37,911 bases of DNA from NCBI GenBank assembly GCA_036741535.1, contig DAINSB010000004.1:1-37911 (forward strand), in the 5' to 3' direction. The notes below the pieces were generated by a model. That model searched no databases. It saw nothing but the letters and a program-made list of their open reading frames with translations, and had not been told where the DNA came from. The stretch is from Thermocaproicibacter sp036741535. Lineage in GTDB: Bacteria; Bacillota; Clostridia; Oscillospirales; Acutalibacteraceae. A program made the position numbers and the translations under genes. Positions 22,973 through 31,700 of this stretch are shown one piece after another (position 1 is the stretch's first letter; each line of letters opens with the position of its first letter).

Positions 22973-24646
22973 TTGAACATTCCGGAAGAACTGCTTTCCA
23001 TTTTTCTGTTTGCGGTCCGCATCGCGGTGCCGCTGATCGCCCTCGTCGTCGCGGCGCGCTCCTTTTCTTCCCTGCGGCGCGGCAAGCGCCGGGAAGAACC
23101 CGTGATGGTGCTCGAGGACATGTCCACGCACGAGGTGATCCCCGTGCTCTACTGGGAAAACTCCATCGGCCGCAGCCGGAGCTGCGACATCGTGCTGCGC
23201 GACCAGACGGCCAGCCGGGCCCACGCCGTGCTGATGCGGCGGGAGAGCGGCTGGCTGATCTCGGACACGAACTCGAAGGCCGGCACGTTCGTCAACGGGA
23301 AAAAAGCCGGGCAGAAAACGCCCGTGTTGCCCGGCGACGTGATCGCCATGGGCTCCACGTCGCTGATGCTCAAGCGCACCGCCGACGTGGGCGGCCTGCC
23401 GCCCGTGAAGCCGCGGCGGGGCCGTTCCGCCTCGCCCGCCGGCCTGCTGTGGACGGTCTCTTTCCTGCAGCTGCTGCTCTGCGTGCAGGTCTGCTTCGCT
23501 TCGGGAAAGCTGGACATCGTGCCCTTCATCCCGTTCGGCCTGCTCTTTTTCACGGAGTGGATCTTCTATTTCATCTCGATCAAGATGCTCGGCCACGTGA
23601 GCTTCGAGCTGGAGACGCTCGGCTTTCTGCTCAGCGGGATCGGCGTGATGCAGATCGCGGGGGCGGACGTGAAATCGACCTACACGCAGATCGCGGCCAT
23701 GGCCGCCGGGATCGTCCTGTTCCTCTTCCTGCTCTGGTTCGTCGGCGACCTCGACCGCGCGATGAAATGGCGCGTCGCCGTGGGGGCCCTGGCGATCCTG
23801 CTGTTCGCCGCGAACCTTCTTCTTGCGAAGGAGCGGAACGGCGCGCGCAACTGGATCGTGCTGGGGCCGGTGACCGTGCAGCCCTCCGAGTTCATCAAGA
23901 TCGCGTTCATCCTCGTGGGCGCCTCGACGCTCGACCGGCTGCAGACCTACAAAAACCTGACGGGATTCATCGGCTTTTCCGCGGTGTGCATGGGCGCGCT
24001 GTTCCTGATGAAGGACTTCGGCACGGCGTGCATCTTTTTCGTCATGTTCCTCATCATCGCGTTCATGCGCTCGGGCAGCCTGCGCACCATCTCGCTGAGC
24101 TGCTCCGTCGCGGTGTTGGGCGCGTTCCTGATCCTGAAATTCAAGCCCTACGTCGCCGAGCGGTTCGCCGCGTGGGGCCATGTCTGGCAGCACGTGAACG
24201 ATTCCGGCGGCTACCAGCAGGTGCGCGTGCTGAGCTACTCCGCCTCCGGCGGGCTGTTCGGCCTCGGCATCGGCAGGGGGAGCCTCAAGACCGTCTTCGC
24301 CGGGACCAGCGACCTCGCGTTCGGCATGCTGTGCGAAGAACAGGGGATCGTTCTCGCCGTCATCATTCTGATGATCCTGTTTGCCCTGGCGCTCTACTCC
24401 CGCTCGGACGCGACGCGCAGCCGTTCGACGCTGTACTCCATTTCGGCCTGCACGGCGGCTGGCACGCTGCTGTTCCAGACCTGCCTGCACGTGTTCGGCG
24501 TGACGGACGTGCTGCCGCTGACGGGCGTGACGCTGCCGTTCATCAGCCTCGGGGGGTCCAGCATGGTTTCCGTGTGGGGGATGCTGGCGCTGATCAAGGC
24601 GAGCGACGAGCGCACCTATGCGGCGAGGAGGCGAAGAAGAAGATGA
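22973..24646 (+). CDS. FHA-domain fusion to a SEDS glycosyltransferase (FtsW/RodA/SpoVE family)
   Basis: This 557-residue protein has one N-terminal membrane helix (about 9-28) and a cytoplasmic FHA domain (about 55-132) with the phosphothreonine-binding marks G66-R67, S81-R82-x-H84 and N108-G109. A SEDS domain of about ten helices (155-545) follows. SEDS proteins polymerise lipid II into glycan chains. The conserved aspartate is D348 in LMKDFGTA, and the PFISLGGSS end motif is present. The start is TTG with AAAGGAGG eight bases upstream. The stop overlaps the next ATG. The FHA part suggests control by a Ser/Thr kinase; no kinase is in the window. RodA-like versus FtsW-like is not decidable. 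Confidence 0.92.
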   Translation: MNIPEELLSIFLFAVRIAVPLIALVVAARSFSSLRRGKRREEPVMVLEDMSTHEVIPVLYWENSIGRSRSCDIVLRDQTASRAHAVLMRRESGWLISDTNSKAGTFVNGKKAGQKTPVLPGDVIAMGSTSLMLKRTADVGGLPPVKPRRGRSASPAGLLWTVSFLQLLLCVQVCFASGKLDIVPFIPFGLLFFTEWIFYFISIKMLGHVSFELETLGFLLSGIGVMQIAGADVKSTYTQIAAMAAGIVLFLFLLWFVGDLDRAMKWRVAVGALAILLFAANLLLAKERNGARNWIVLGPVTVQPSEFIKIAFILVGASTLDRLQTYKNLTGFIGFSAVCMGALFLMKDFGTACIFFVMFLIIAFMRSGSLRTISLSCSVAVLGAFLILKFKPYVAERFAAWGHVWQHVNDSGGYQQVRVLSYSASGGLFGLGIGRGSLKTVFAGTSDLAFGMLCEEQGIVLAVIILMILFALALYSRSDATRSRSTLYSISACTAAGTLLFQTCLHVFGVTDVLPLTGVTLPFISLGGSSMVSVWGMLALIKASDERTYAARRRRRR

Positions 24647-26043
24647 AAACCACCGGAACGCGTTCGCTGATCCTGTGGATTCTGGGGCTGGGGTTCCTTC
24701 TGGGCCTCGGCGTCTTCCTCTACGGCCTGGCGACGCAGGGCGGCAACTGGGCGCTGCAGCCGTTCAACAAACACATCACGGGGGAAAGCCGCTCGACCGG
24801 CGAGGGCCGCGTCCTCGACCGGAACGGCGTTGTGCTCGCCGAGAGCAAAAACGGCGGCCGCGCGTACGGCGGCGACGAGCTGACCCGCCGCGCGATGCTG
24901 CACACCGTCGGCGATACCAGCGGCTATATTTCCACCGGCGTACAGTACAACTTCCGCTCCCAGCTCTCGGGGTACAATTTCATCACGGGGCTGACCTCGC
25001 CGACCGGCAAAACGAACGGCAGCGACATCCGCCTCACGCTCGACAGCGGGCTGTGCCGTCTGGCGCGCGAAAGGCTGGGCAGCCGCGACGGGGCGGCGGC
25101 GGTCTACAACTACAAGACCGGCGAGCTGCTCTGCATGGTCAGCACGCCGGACTACGACCCCACGAACCCGCCGAAGGACCTGAACACCGACAAGACCGGC
25201 AAGTACAGCGGGGTCTACCTGAACAAGGTGCTCTCCTCCACCTTCACGCCCGGCTCCACGTTCAAGGTCGTGACGGCCGCCGCGGCGATCGAAAACATCC
25301 CGGACCTCGACAGCCGCACCTGGAACTGCAACGGCAGCGTCACCATCAACGGGAACAAGATCACGGACATGTACGCCTACGGCACGCTGAGCTTCAAGAA
25401 CGCGCTCGCGAAATCCTCGAACGTCGCGTTTTCGCAGATCGCCATCGAAGTCGGCGCGGACAAGATGACGGCGATGGCCGAGAAGCTCGGCTTCAACCGC
25501 AGCTTCAGCCTCGACGGGATCCCGACGGCGAAAAGCGTATACAAAGTCAAGGGCTCGCAGAGCAACGAACTCGGCTGGTCGGGCGTCGGGCAGTACACCG
25601 ACCTTGCGAACCCCTTTCAGATGCTGGTGGCGATGGGGGCGGTCGCAAACGGCGGAACGCCCGTGATGCCCTACATGATCCAAAGCATCACGACGCCGGC
25701 CGGAGCCCGGCTGGCACTCGGCCTGCCGGTGAAGACCGGCTCTTCTGTGGCGGGCGACCAGATGCTCGGCGCCGACACCGCCGCGCGCCTTGCAAACTAC
25801 CTGCGCTACAACGTGACGCACGAATACGGCGACAGCCTGTTCCCCGGGCTTGAGGTCTGCGCCAAGACCGGCACGGCGCAGGTGACGGGCAAGGGCGACA
25901 ACTGCTGGATGGTCGGCTTTTCCTCCCGTGAGGACACGCCCCTCGCCTTTGTCGTGATCGTGGAGAACTCCCACACGGGAAGCATCGCTTCCGCCGGCAG
26001 AATCGCCTCCGCGCTGATGACGGCGGCGGCCAAAATAAAATAA
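24643..26043 (+). CDS. Class B penicillin-binding protein (peptidoglycan transpeptidase)
   Basis: This 466-residue protein has a signal anchor (8-30), a short dimerisation/linker part with RVLDRNGVVLAES, and a transpeptidase domain. The three active-site motifs are intact: S205-T-F-K208, SSN 258-260 and KTG 408-410. It is short for a class B PBP because the N-terminal non-catalytic module is small, resembling the PbpA (mycobacterial/clostridial) type. Class B PBPs cross-link the glycan made by their SEDS partner, here the FHA-SEDS protein encoded in a 4-base ATGA overlap. The pair likely forms one elongation or division synthase. Confidence 0.94.
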   Translation: MKTTGTRSLILWILGLGFLLGLGVFLYGLATQGGNWALQPFNKHITGESRSTGEGRVLDRNGVVLAESKNGGRAYGGDELTRRAMLHTVGDTSGYISTGVQYNFRSQLSGYNFITGLTSPTGKTNGSDIRLTLDSGLCRLARERLGSRDGAAAVYNYKTGELLCMVSTPDYDPTNPPKDLNTDKTGKYSGVYLNKVLSSTFTPGSTFKVVTAAAAIENIPDLDSRTWNCNGSVTINGNKITDMYAYGTLSFKNALAKSSNVAFSQIAIEVGADKMTAMAEKLGFNRSFSLDGIPTAKSVYKVKGSQSNELGWSGVGQYTDLANPFQMLVAMGAVANGGTPVMPYMIQSITTPAGARLALGLPVKTGSSVAGDQMLGADTAARLANYLRYNVTHEYGDSLFPGLEVCAKTGTAQVTGKGDNCWMVGFSSREDTPLAFVVIVENSHTGSIASAGRIASALMTAAAKIK

Positions 26044-26065
26044 GCGGCGGGGTGCAAGCACTCTT

Positions 26066-26142
26066 CCGCGCCGCACCGTTCAGGCAAGCGCAAACTCCGG
26101 ACTGCGATCGGCGCGAGGGCGCACAGCGTCTCTCTGCCCAAG
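26066..26142 (+). repeat. Modular intergenic repeat, copy C
   Basis: The copy starts 22 bases after the PBP stop. It contains GCCGCACCG (26070-26078) and a 22-base block at 26095-26116 that matches 36960-36981 at 19 positions (ending in CGGCGCGA), followed by a GCGTCTCTCTGCCC block. The hairpin block of other copies is missing. Confidence 0.65.
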
Positions 26143-26197
26143 CCTTTCTTGCTCTCCCCGGGAACGCCTCCGGTCGACTGTTTTTCAACGCTCAAAA

Positions 26198-26226
26198 TTT
26201 ACAAAACGCAAGAGTTGTGTTAAAAT
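26198..26226 (+). promoter_or_regulatory. Predicted sigma-A promoter of purL
   Basis: TTTACA (26198-26203), a 17-base spacer and TAAAAT (26221-26226). The leader to the ATG is about 75 bases, and no purine riboswitch core was recognised in it. Confidence 0.65.
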
Positions 26227-26306
26227 AAAAAGCATCTTTTGGAATGCCGCGCGGGCGCACAGCGGGGCTTGACCGCACGGACACCGCGCCGGAACGGGGG
26301 AAATTT

Positions 26307-29300
26307 ATGTCAGAAGTGATTCGGGTGTTCGTAGAGAAAAAGCCGGGGTTCGACGTGGAGGCGCGTCGGATCCGGGCGGACCTCGCGGAAAATCTGGGCC
26401 TTTCTTCCATTGAGGACCTGAAATTCGTCAACCGGTACGACCTCTCGGGCCTGAACCGAGAGGAGTTCGCGGCCGCCCGCGGGACGATCTTTTCCGAGCC
26501 GAACGTCGATACCGTTTATGAGGAAGAATATCCGCTCCCGAAGGGATACCGGGCTTTCGCGATGGAATACCTGCCCGGGCAGTACGACCAGCGCGCGGAC
26601 TCCGCCGCCCAGTGCGTGCAGCTTCTCACGCAGGGGGAGCGCCCGCAGGTTGCCACGGCGGAGCTCGTGGCCGTGAAGGGCGCGCTGACCGACGCGGAAT
26701 TTGAAAAAGTCCAAGACTACATGATCAACCCGGTCGAAAGCCGGCTCGCCTCTTTCGCGAAGCCCGACACGCTCGACGCGGGAGCGGACGTTCCGCCCGA
26801 CGTCGCCCGCGTGGAAGGTTTCGCCGCGTGGGACGACGGCAGGCTGCGGGCGTATTATGCGTCCATGGGCTTCGCCATGAGCTTCGAGGACCTGCGGTTC
26901 TGCCGCGACTATTTCAAAAACGAGGAAAAGCGCGACCCCACCGTGACCGAGCTGCGCGTGCTGGACACCTACTGGAGCGACCACTGCCGGCACACGACGT
27001 TTCTGACGCGCCTGGACAAGATCGAGGCCGAGCGGTCGGCCGTCAGCGGCGCGATCGAAGACGCGCTGCAAGCCTATTACGACGCCCGCGACGAGGTCTA
27101 CGGCAAAGACGCAAAGCGCCGCCCGGTCTCGCTGATGGACATGGCGACGATCGGCATGAAGCTGCTGCGCAAAGAGGGGAAGATCCCGGACCTCGACGAG
27201 AGCGACGAGATCAACGCGTGCTCCGTCCGCGTGCCCGTGACCGTGGACGGCAAGACGCGGGACTGGCTGGTGCAGTTCAAAAACGAGACGCACAACCACC
27301 CGACGGAGATCGAGCCGTTCGGCGGCGCCGCGACCTGCCTCGGCGGGGCGATCCGCGACCCGCTCTCCGGCAGGGCCTACGTCTACCAGGCCATGCGCGT
27401 GACCGGCTCCGGCGACCCGCGCGTGCCGTTTGAAAAGACGCGCAAAGGCAAGCTGCCCACGCGCAGGATCACGACCGGCGCGGCGCAGGGCTACAGCTCC
27501 TACGGGAACCAGATCGGCCTCGCGACGGGCCAGGTGACGGAGCTCTACGACCCCGGCTACGTGGCGAAGCGCATGGAGATCGGCGCGGTGATCGGCGCGG
27601 TGCCCGCCGAAAACGTTGTGCGCAAAGCGCCGGAGCCCGGCGACGTTGTCATCCTGCTCGGCGGGGCGACGGGCCGCGACGGATGCGGCGGGGCGACGGG
27701 CTCCTCCAAGGCGCACACGGAGCAATCCATCGAGCAGTGCGGCGCGGAGGTGCAGAAGGGCAACCCGCCCACGGAGCGCAAGATCCAGCGGCTGTTCCGC
27801 CGCCCGGAGGTCGCGCGCCTGATCAAACGCTGCAACGACTTCGGCGCCGGCGGCGTCAGCGTCGCCATCGGGGAACTCGCCGACGGCCTTACAATCGACC
27901 TCGACAAGGTCCCGAAAAAATACGAGGGCCTCGACGGGACGGAGCTCGCCATCTCGGAATCGCAGGAGCGCATGGCGGTCGTCCTCTCGCCCGCGGATGC
28001 CGAAGCGTTCATCCGCGCGGCGCGGGAGGAAAACCTCGACGCCACGGCGGTCGCCGCCGTCACCGAAGAACCGCGCCTGCGCATGAGCTGGCGCGGGAAG
28101 ACGATCGTGGACCTCGCGCGCGCGTTCCTCGCCACGAACGGCGTCCCCCAGCGCGCCGACGCGCTGATCTCCGCCGTCGACCCCGCGGACAATTACCGCG
28201 AGCAGGTGCCGAAAGAGCTGCGGGGTCTGCCGCTCGCCGAAGCGTTCCGCAAAAACCTCGCGCGCCTCGAGGTCTGCGGGCAGAAGGGCCTTGCCGAGCA
28301 GTTCGACTCGAGCATCGGCGCCGCGACGGTGCTGATGCCGTTCGGCGGGAAATACCAGCTCACCCCGGAGGAGGCCATGGTCGCGAAGATCCCGGTCGCG
28401 GACGGCCGGAGCCCGGCGGACGGCCGGAGCCCGGCTGGCGGCCGGAGCCCGGCTGGCGGCGACACGGACGACGCGACGGCCATGAGCTACGGCTTCATCC
28501 CGGGCATCTCGAAGTTTTCGCCGTTCCACGGCGCCGCCTACGCCGTGGTCGAAAGCCTCTCGAAGCTGGCGGCCGTGGGCGCGGACCCGCTGAAGAGCCG
28601 CCTGACGTTCCAGGAATATTTCGAGCGCATGACCGGCGACCCCCGCCGCTGGGGCAAGCCCGCCGCGGCGCTGCTCGGCGCCCTGAGCGCGCAGATCGGC
28701 CTCTCGCTGCCCGCCATCGGCGGCAAGGACAGCATGAGCGGCACGTTCGAGGACCTCGACGTTCCGCCGACGCTCGTCTGCTTCGCCGTGGCCATGACCT
28801 CCGCCCGTGGGACCCTCTCGGCCGCTTTCAAAAGAGCCGGTTCGCAAGTCGTGCTTCTTCCCCTGCCGGAGGATTCCGCGACGATGCTGCCGAACTGGCA
28901 CGCCCTGCGGGAATACTATTCCGCCGTCGTGCGGCTGATGCGCGAAGGGAAGATCCTCTCCGCCTCCGTCGTGCGGGAGGGCGGCGTCGCCGCGGCCGTG
29001 TCGCGCATGTGCTTCGGCAACAAAATCGGCTTTCGCTTCCGCGAAACCGCGCTGAACGACAAATTTCTGTTCACCCCGTCGGCCGGCGCCATCGTCGCGG
29101 AGCTGGCGGACGACGGCATCGGCGGCATCGGCTATATCTCCCTCGGCGAGACGGCGCCCGAGCCGCGGATCACGCTCGGCGGCGGCGCGCTGCCGCTAGA
29201 CGACCTGCTCAAGGCGTGGAGCGGCACGCTCGAAAAAACCTTCCCCACAAAGGCCGCGCCCGCGCGCATGCAGAATGTTCCGCTGTTCTCCGAACGGAAC

Positions 29301-30125
29301 ACGTCGGCGCCCGCCGTCAGGGCGGCGAGGCCGCGCGTGTTCATCCCGGTCTTTCCCGGCACCAACTGCGAATACGACAGCGCGAGGGCGTTCGCGCGCG
29401 CGGGCGCCGAGCCGGAGGTGCTCGTGGTGAGGAACCTGACGCCCGCCGACATTGAGGAAACCATCGTCCGCATGGCGCAGTCGATTGCGAAAGCCCAGAT
29501 CATCATGATCCCCGGCGGGTTCTCCGGCGGCGACGAGCCGGACGGGTCTGGGAAGTTCATCGCGACCACGTTCCGGAACCCCCGTATCGCCGAGGAGGTC
29601 GGGAAGCTGCTCGACGTGCGCGGCGGCCTGATCCTCGGCATCTGCAACGGATTCCAGGCGCTGATCAAGCTCGGCCTCGTGCCTTACGGCCGAATCGTTC
29701 CGCCGGGCGACGCCGCGCCGACGCTCACGTTCAACACGCTCGGGCGCCACGTCTCCCGCATGGTCTTCACGCGCGTCTCTTCGGTCAAGTCGCCGTGGCT
29801 CGCCGGCGTGAAAGCGGGCGACGTGTTCACCGTGCCGGTCTCGCACGGGGAAGGGCGCTTCGCGGCGGGCGACGGCGTTCTGCGCGATCTCGCCGCAAAC
29901 GGGCAGATCGCCACGCAGTACTGCGGCCCGGACGGCGCGCCGAGCGGCGACATCGAATGGAACCCCAACGGCTCCGCGTGGGCCGTGGAGGGCATCACGA
30001 GCCCGGACGGGCGCGTGTTCGGCAAAATGGCGCACTCCGAACGCCGCGGCGCCGACCTCTATAAAAATGTCCCCGGCGAGAAAGACCAGAAAATCTTCGA
30101 GTCCGGCGTGAAATATTTCAAATAA
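26307..30125 (+). CDS. purL: Phosphoribosylformylglycinamidine synthase, long single-chain form
   Basis: This 1272-residue enzyme converts FGAR, ATP and glutamine to FGAM in purine synthesis. In order: an N-terminal PurS-like part; two AIRS-type ATP-binding halves with DTYWSDHCRHTTF, HNHPTEIEPFGGAATCLGG and IGGKDSMSG; and a C-terminal glutamine amidotransferase with FPGTNCEYD, nucleophile C1113 in GICNGFQ and SHGEGRF. The start has GGGGG nine bases before ATG 26307; an ATG at 26244 would add 21 low-quality residues. Three and a half copies of a six-residue repeat (ADGRSP, residues 698-718) interrupt the segment before GDTDDATAM. No other pur genes are nearby. Confidence 0.95.
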   Translation: MSEVIRVFVEKKPGFDVEARRIRADLAENLGLSSIEDLKFVNRYDLSGLNREEFAAARGTIFSEPNVDTVYEEEYPLPKGYRAFAMEYLPGQYDQRADSAAQCVQLLTQGERPQVATAELVAVKGALTDAEFEKVQDYMINPVESRLASFAKPDTLDAGADVPPDVARVEGFAAWDDGRLRAYYASMGFAMSFEDLRFCRDYFKNEEKRDPTVTELRVLDTYWSDHCRHTTFLTRLDKIEAERSAVSGAIEDALQAYYDARDEVYGKDAKRRPVSLMDMATIGMKLLRKEGKIPDLDESDEINACSVRVPVTVDGKTRDWLVQFKNETHNHPTEIEPFGGAATCLGGAIRDPLSGRAYVYQAMRVTGSGDPRVPFEKTRKGKLPTRRITTGAAQGYSSYGNQIGLATGQVTELYDPGYVAKRMEIGAVIGAVPAENVVRKAPEPGDVVILLGGATGRDGCGGATGSSKAHTEQSIEQCGAEVQKGNPPTERKIQRLFRRPEVARLIKRCNDFGAGGVSVAIGELADGLTIDLDKVPKKYEGLDGTELAISESQERMAVVLSPADAEAFIRAAREENLDATAVAAVTEEPRLRMSWRGKTIVDLARAFLATNGVPQRADALISAVDPADNYREQVPKELRGLPLAEAFRKNLARLEVCGQKGLAEQFDSSIGAATVLMPFGGKYQLTPEEAMVAKIPVADGRSPADGRSPAGGRSPAGGDTDDATAMSYGFIPGISKFSPFHGAAYAVVESLSKLAAVGADPLKSRLTFQEYFERMTGDPRRWGKPAAALLGALSAQIGLSLPAIGGKDSMSGTFEDLDVPPTLVCFAVAMTSARGTLSAAFKRAGSQVVLLPLPEDSATMLPNWHALREYYSAVVRLMREGKILSASVVREGGVAAAVSRMCFGNKIGFRFRETALNDKFLFTPSAGAIVAELADDGIGGIGYISLGETAPEPRITLGGGALPLDDLLKAWSGTLEKTFPTKAAPARMQNVPLFSERNTSAPAVRAARPRVFIPVFPGTNCEYDSARAFARAGAEPEVLVVRNLTPADIEETIVRMAQSIAKAQIIMIPGGFSGGDEPDGSGKFIATTFRNPRIAEEVGKLLDVRGGLILGICNGFQALIKLGLVPYGRIVPPGDAAPTLTFNTLGRHVSRMVFTRVSSVKSPWLAGVKAGDVFTVPVSHGEGRFAAGDGVLRDLAANGQIATQYCGPDGAPSGDIEWNPNGSAWAVEGITSPDGRVFGKMAHSERRGADLYKNVPGEKDQKIFESGVKYFK
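28398..28460 (+). repeat. 18-bp in-frame tandem repeat within purL
   Basis: The unit GCGGACGGCCGGAGCCCG occurs at 28398-28415 and 28416-28433. A variant copy (GCTGGC start) follows at 28434-28451, then a half copy to 28460. Each unit encodes Ala-Asp/Gly-Gly-Arg-Ser-Pro. The length keeps the reading frame. Confidence 0.9.
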
Positions 30126-30140
30126 CCGGCACAGCCGGTT
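30124..30140 (+). terminator. Stem-loop overlapping the purL stop codon
   Basis: A perfect 7-bp stem AACCGGC/GCCGGTT with an ACA loop starts in the TAA stop. A second 7-bp hairpin GTCTGCG/CGCAGAC is at 30160-30179. Neither has a T-tract, so these are candidate mRNA 3'-end structures and not firm terminators. Confidence 0.4.
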
Positions 30141-30275
30141 TCGGCCGGGCGCGTACGGCGTCTGCGTCCCTCCGCAGACAAAACATTCCCGGGAGCTTCC
30201 AAAAACTCTCCCGTCAGAGAAACTTAAAATTTTCGCCGGGCTAAATGACGGGGCCCGGCGGCGGCGACACGCCGC
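30141..30275 (-). repeat. Modular intergenic repeat, copy D (inverted)
   Basis: In minus orientation it has GCGGCGTGTCGCCGC (30275-30261), a CGGCGAAAATTTT block, and the hairpin GGGAGAGTTTTTGGAAGCTC (complement of 30187-30212). The block GGCGCGTACGGCG (30148-30160) is in the same orientation as in copy B, so modules have been shuffled. The copy fills nearly the entire purL-alr spacer. Confidence 0.75.
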
Positions 30276-30294
30276 AATGAAGCAGGCGTAAAAA

Positions 30295-31533
30295 ATGGAA
30301 CCTTATCTGAGACGCACATGGGCGGAAATCGATCTCGACGCAATCCGCGGAAACTTCCGCCTGATCCGGGCGCAGCTCGCGCCCTCGACTAAAATCTGCT
30401 GCGTCGTCAAGGCCGACGCATACGGCCACGGGGCCGAGCGTCTGGCGCAGGTCTACGAGCAGGCGGGCGCCGACCGGTTCGCCGTCTCCAATCTGGAGGA
30501 GGCGGAACAGATCCGCAGAGCGGGGGTGTCTCTGCCCATCCTGATCCTCGGCTACACGCCGCCTTGCGAGGCGAAACGCCTTGCGGAAAACCGGATCTCG
30601 CAGGCGATCGTTGGCTTCGACTACGCGCGGGAGCTGTCGCGGGAAGCCGTGCGCGCGGATGTCGCCGTGCGGGCGCACATCCAAGTGGACACCGGCATGA
30701 GCCGCGTCGGATTTTTTTACCAGGACCCCGCGCGCGACGGCGAAGCGGTGGAGCAGATGGAACGGGCCTGCCGCCTGCCCGGCCTGATCCCGGAGGGGAT
30801 CTTCACGCATTTCGCGGTCGCGGACGAGGGCGAAGCCGGCGCCGCCTTCACCCGCGCGCAGTACGCCGCCCTGACCGACGCGGTCGGGAAGCTGGAGCAG
30901 CGGGGCATTCATTTTTCCATCCGGCACTGCGCCAACTCCGCCGCCATCTTCGACTACCCGGAATTCCAGCTCGACATGGTGCGCCCCGGCATCGTGCTGT
31001 ACGGGCTGATGCCGTCCGGCGAAGTGCGCAACAAAGTGCCCGTCGTCCCGGCGCTGTCGCTGAAAAGCACCGTGGTGCTGGTCAAGTCCGTGCCCGCCAA
31101 AACGAGCGTCAGCTACGGCCGCATGTTCACCTCTAAAAAAACGACGAGGATCGCGACCGTGCCCATCGGCTATGCGGACGGATACCTGCGCCGGTTTTAC
31201 CGGGACGCCTGCATGCTGGTGCGCGGCAGGCGGGCCAGAATCGCGGGCCGCGTCTGCATGGACCAGGTGATGCTGGACGTCTCCGATATTCCCGGCGTAC
31301 GGGAGGGCGACACCGTCACCGTCATCGGCAACGACGGCGGGGAATCGGTGACGGCCGACGAACTGGCCGCCCTGGCGGACACCATCAGCTACGAGATCGT
31401 CTGCGGCATCGCCACGCGCGTCCCGCGCGTCTACCTCGAAGGCGGGAACGTGACGGGGTCGCTGGATTACCTGACACGAGGCGCAGCGCCTGCGCAGTCA
31501 GGCCCTGCCGTTTCGCCCGGCGAAAAAATTTAG
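30295..31533 (+). CDS. alr: Alanine racemase
   Basis: This 412-residue PLP enzyme interconverts L- and D-alanine for peptidoglycan. K39 in VVKADAYGHG forms the Schiff base and Y274 in SVSYGRMF is the second catalytic base. IQVDTGMSRVGF and the C-terminal beta-barrel are intact up to VPRVYLEGG. The family normally ends about there; the last ~17 residues (from about 396, GAAPAQSGPAVSPGEKI) and the stop are encoded by a dispersed repeat copy. The upstream leader is also repeat DNA. The ribosome site (CAGG) is weak. The neighbouring bile-acid-symporter-like gene is on the same strand. Confidence 0.95.
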   Translation: MEPYLRRTWAEIDLDAIRGNFRLIRAQLAPSTKICCVVKADAYGHGAERLAQVYEQAGADRFAVSNLEEAEQIRRAGVSLPILILGYTPPCEAKRLAENRISQAIVGFDYARELSREAVRADVAVRAHIQVDTGMSRVGFFYQDPARDGEAVEQMERACRLPGLIPEGIFTHFAVADEGEAGAAFTRAQYAALTDAVGKLEQRGIHFSIRHCANSAAIFDYPEFQLDMVRPGIVLYGLMPSGEVRNKVPVVPALSLKSTVVLVKSVPAKTSVSYGRMFTSKKTTRIATVPIGYADGYLRRFYRDACMLVRGRRARIAGRVCMDQVMLDVSDIPGVREGDTVTVIGNDGGESVTADELAALADTISYEIVCGIATRVPRVYLEGGNVTGSLDYLTRGAAPAQSGPAVSPGEKI

Positions 31534-31576
31534 GCCTTGTCCGGCGGGAGAGTCGGCGGATGCTCCCGCGAGCGGC
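31480..31576 (+). repeat. Modular intergenic repeat, copy E, inside the alr 3' end
   Basis: It aligns with copy A: CAGGCC...GCCG, then GGCGAAAAAATTTAG (A has GCGGAAAAAATTCCAG), then CCGGCGGGAGAG and a hairpin ending GCTCCCGCGAGCGG (A ends TCTCCCGTGCGAGCGG). The alr stop TAG (31531-31533) is within the AAAAAATTTAG block. Confidence 0.7.
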
Positions 31577-31614
31577 CAGGGCCCCGCGAATGGGAAGCCG
31601 ATTTACATAAAGAA

Positions 31615-31664
31615 GCGCCGGAAACGTTTTTCGCGTTCCGACGCCTGAAAATTTACTCCGGCGC
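31615..31664 (+). promoter_or_regulatory. Possible alternative-pairing RNA leader
   Basis: GCGCCGGAA (31615-31623) can pair with TTCCGACGC (31636-31644, one mismatch). Its GCGCCGGA part can instead pair perfectly with TCCGGCGC (31657-31664). The two pairings exclude each other, as in attenuators. The structure ends 36 bases before the chosen start of the transporter and does not cover a clear ribosome site. Confidence 0.3.
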
Positions 31665-31700
31665 ATCCGGCTTATCTTGAGAATCGAGGCCAGAAACGGC

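Noticed and set aside
26142..26306. Purine riboswitch or PurR box before purL
   Set aside because: No conserved purine-aptamer core or PurBox pair was recognised; only a sigma-A promoter is supported.
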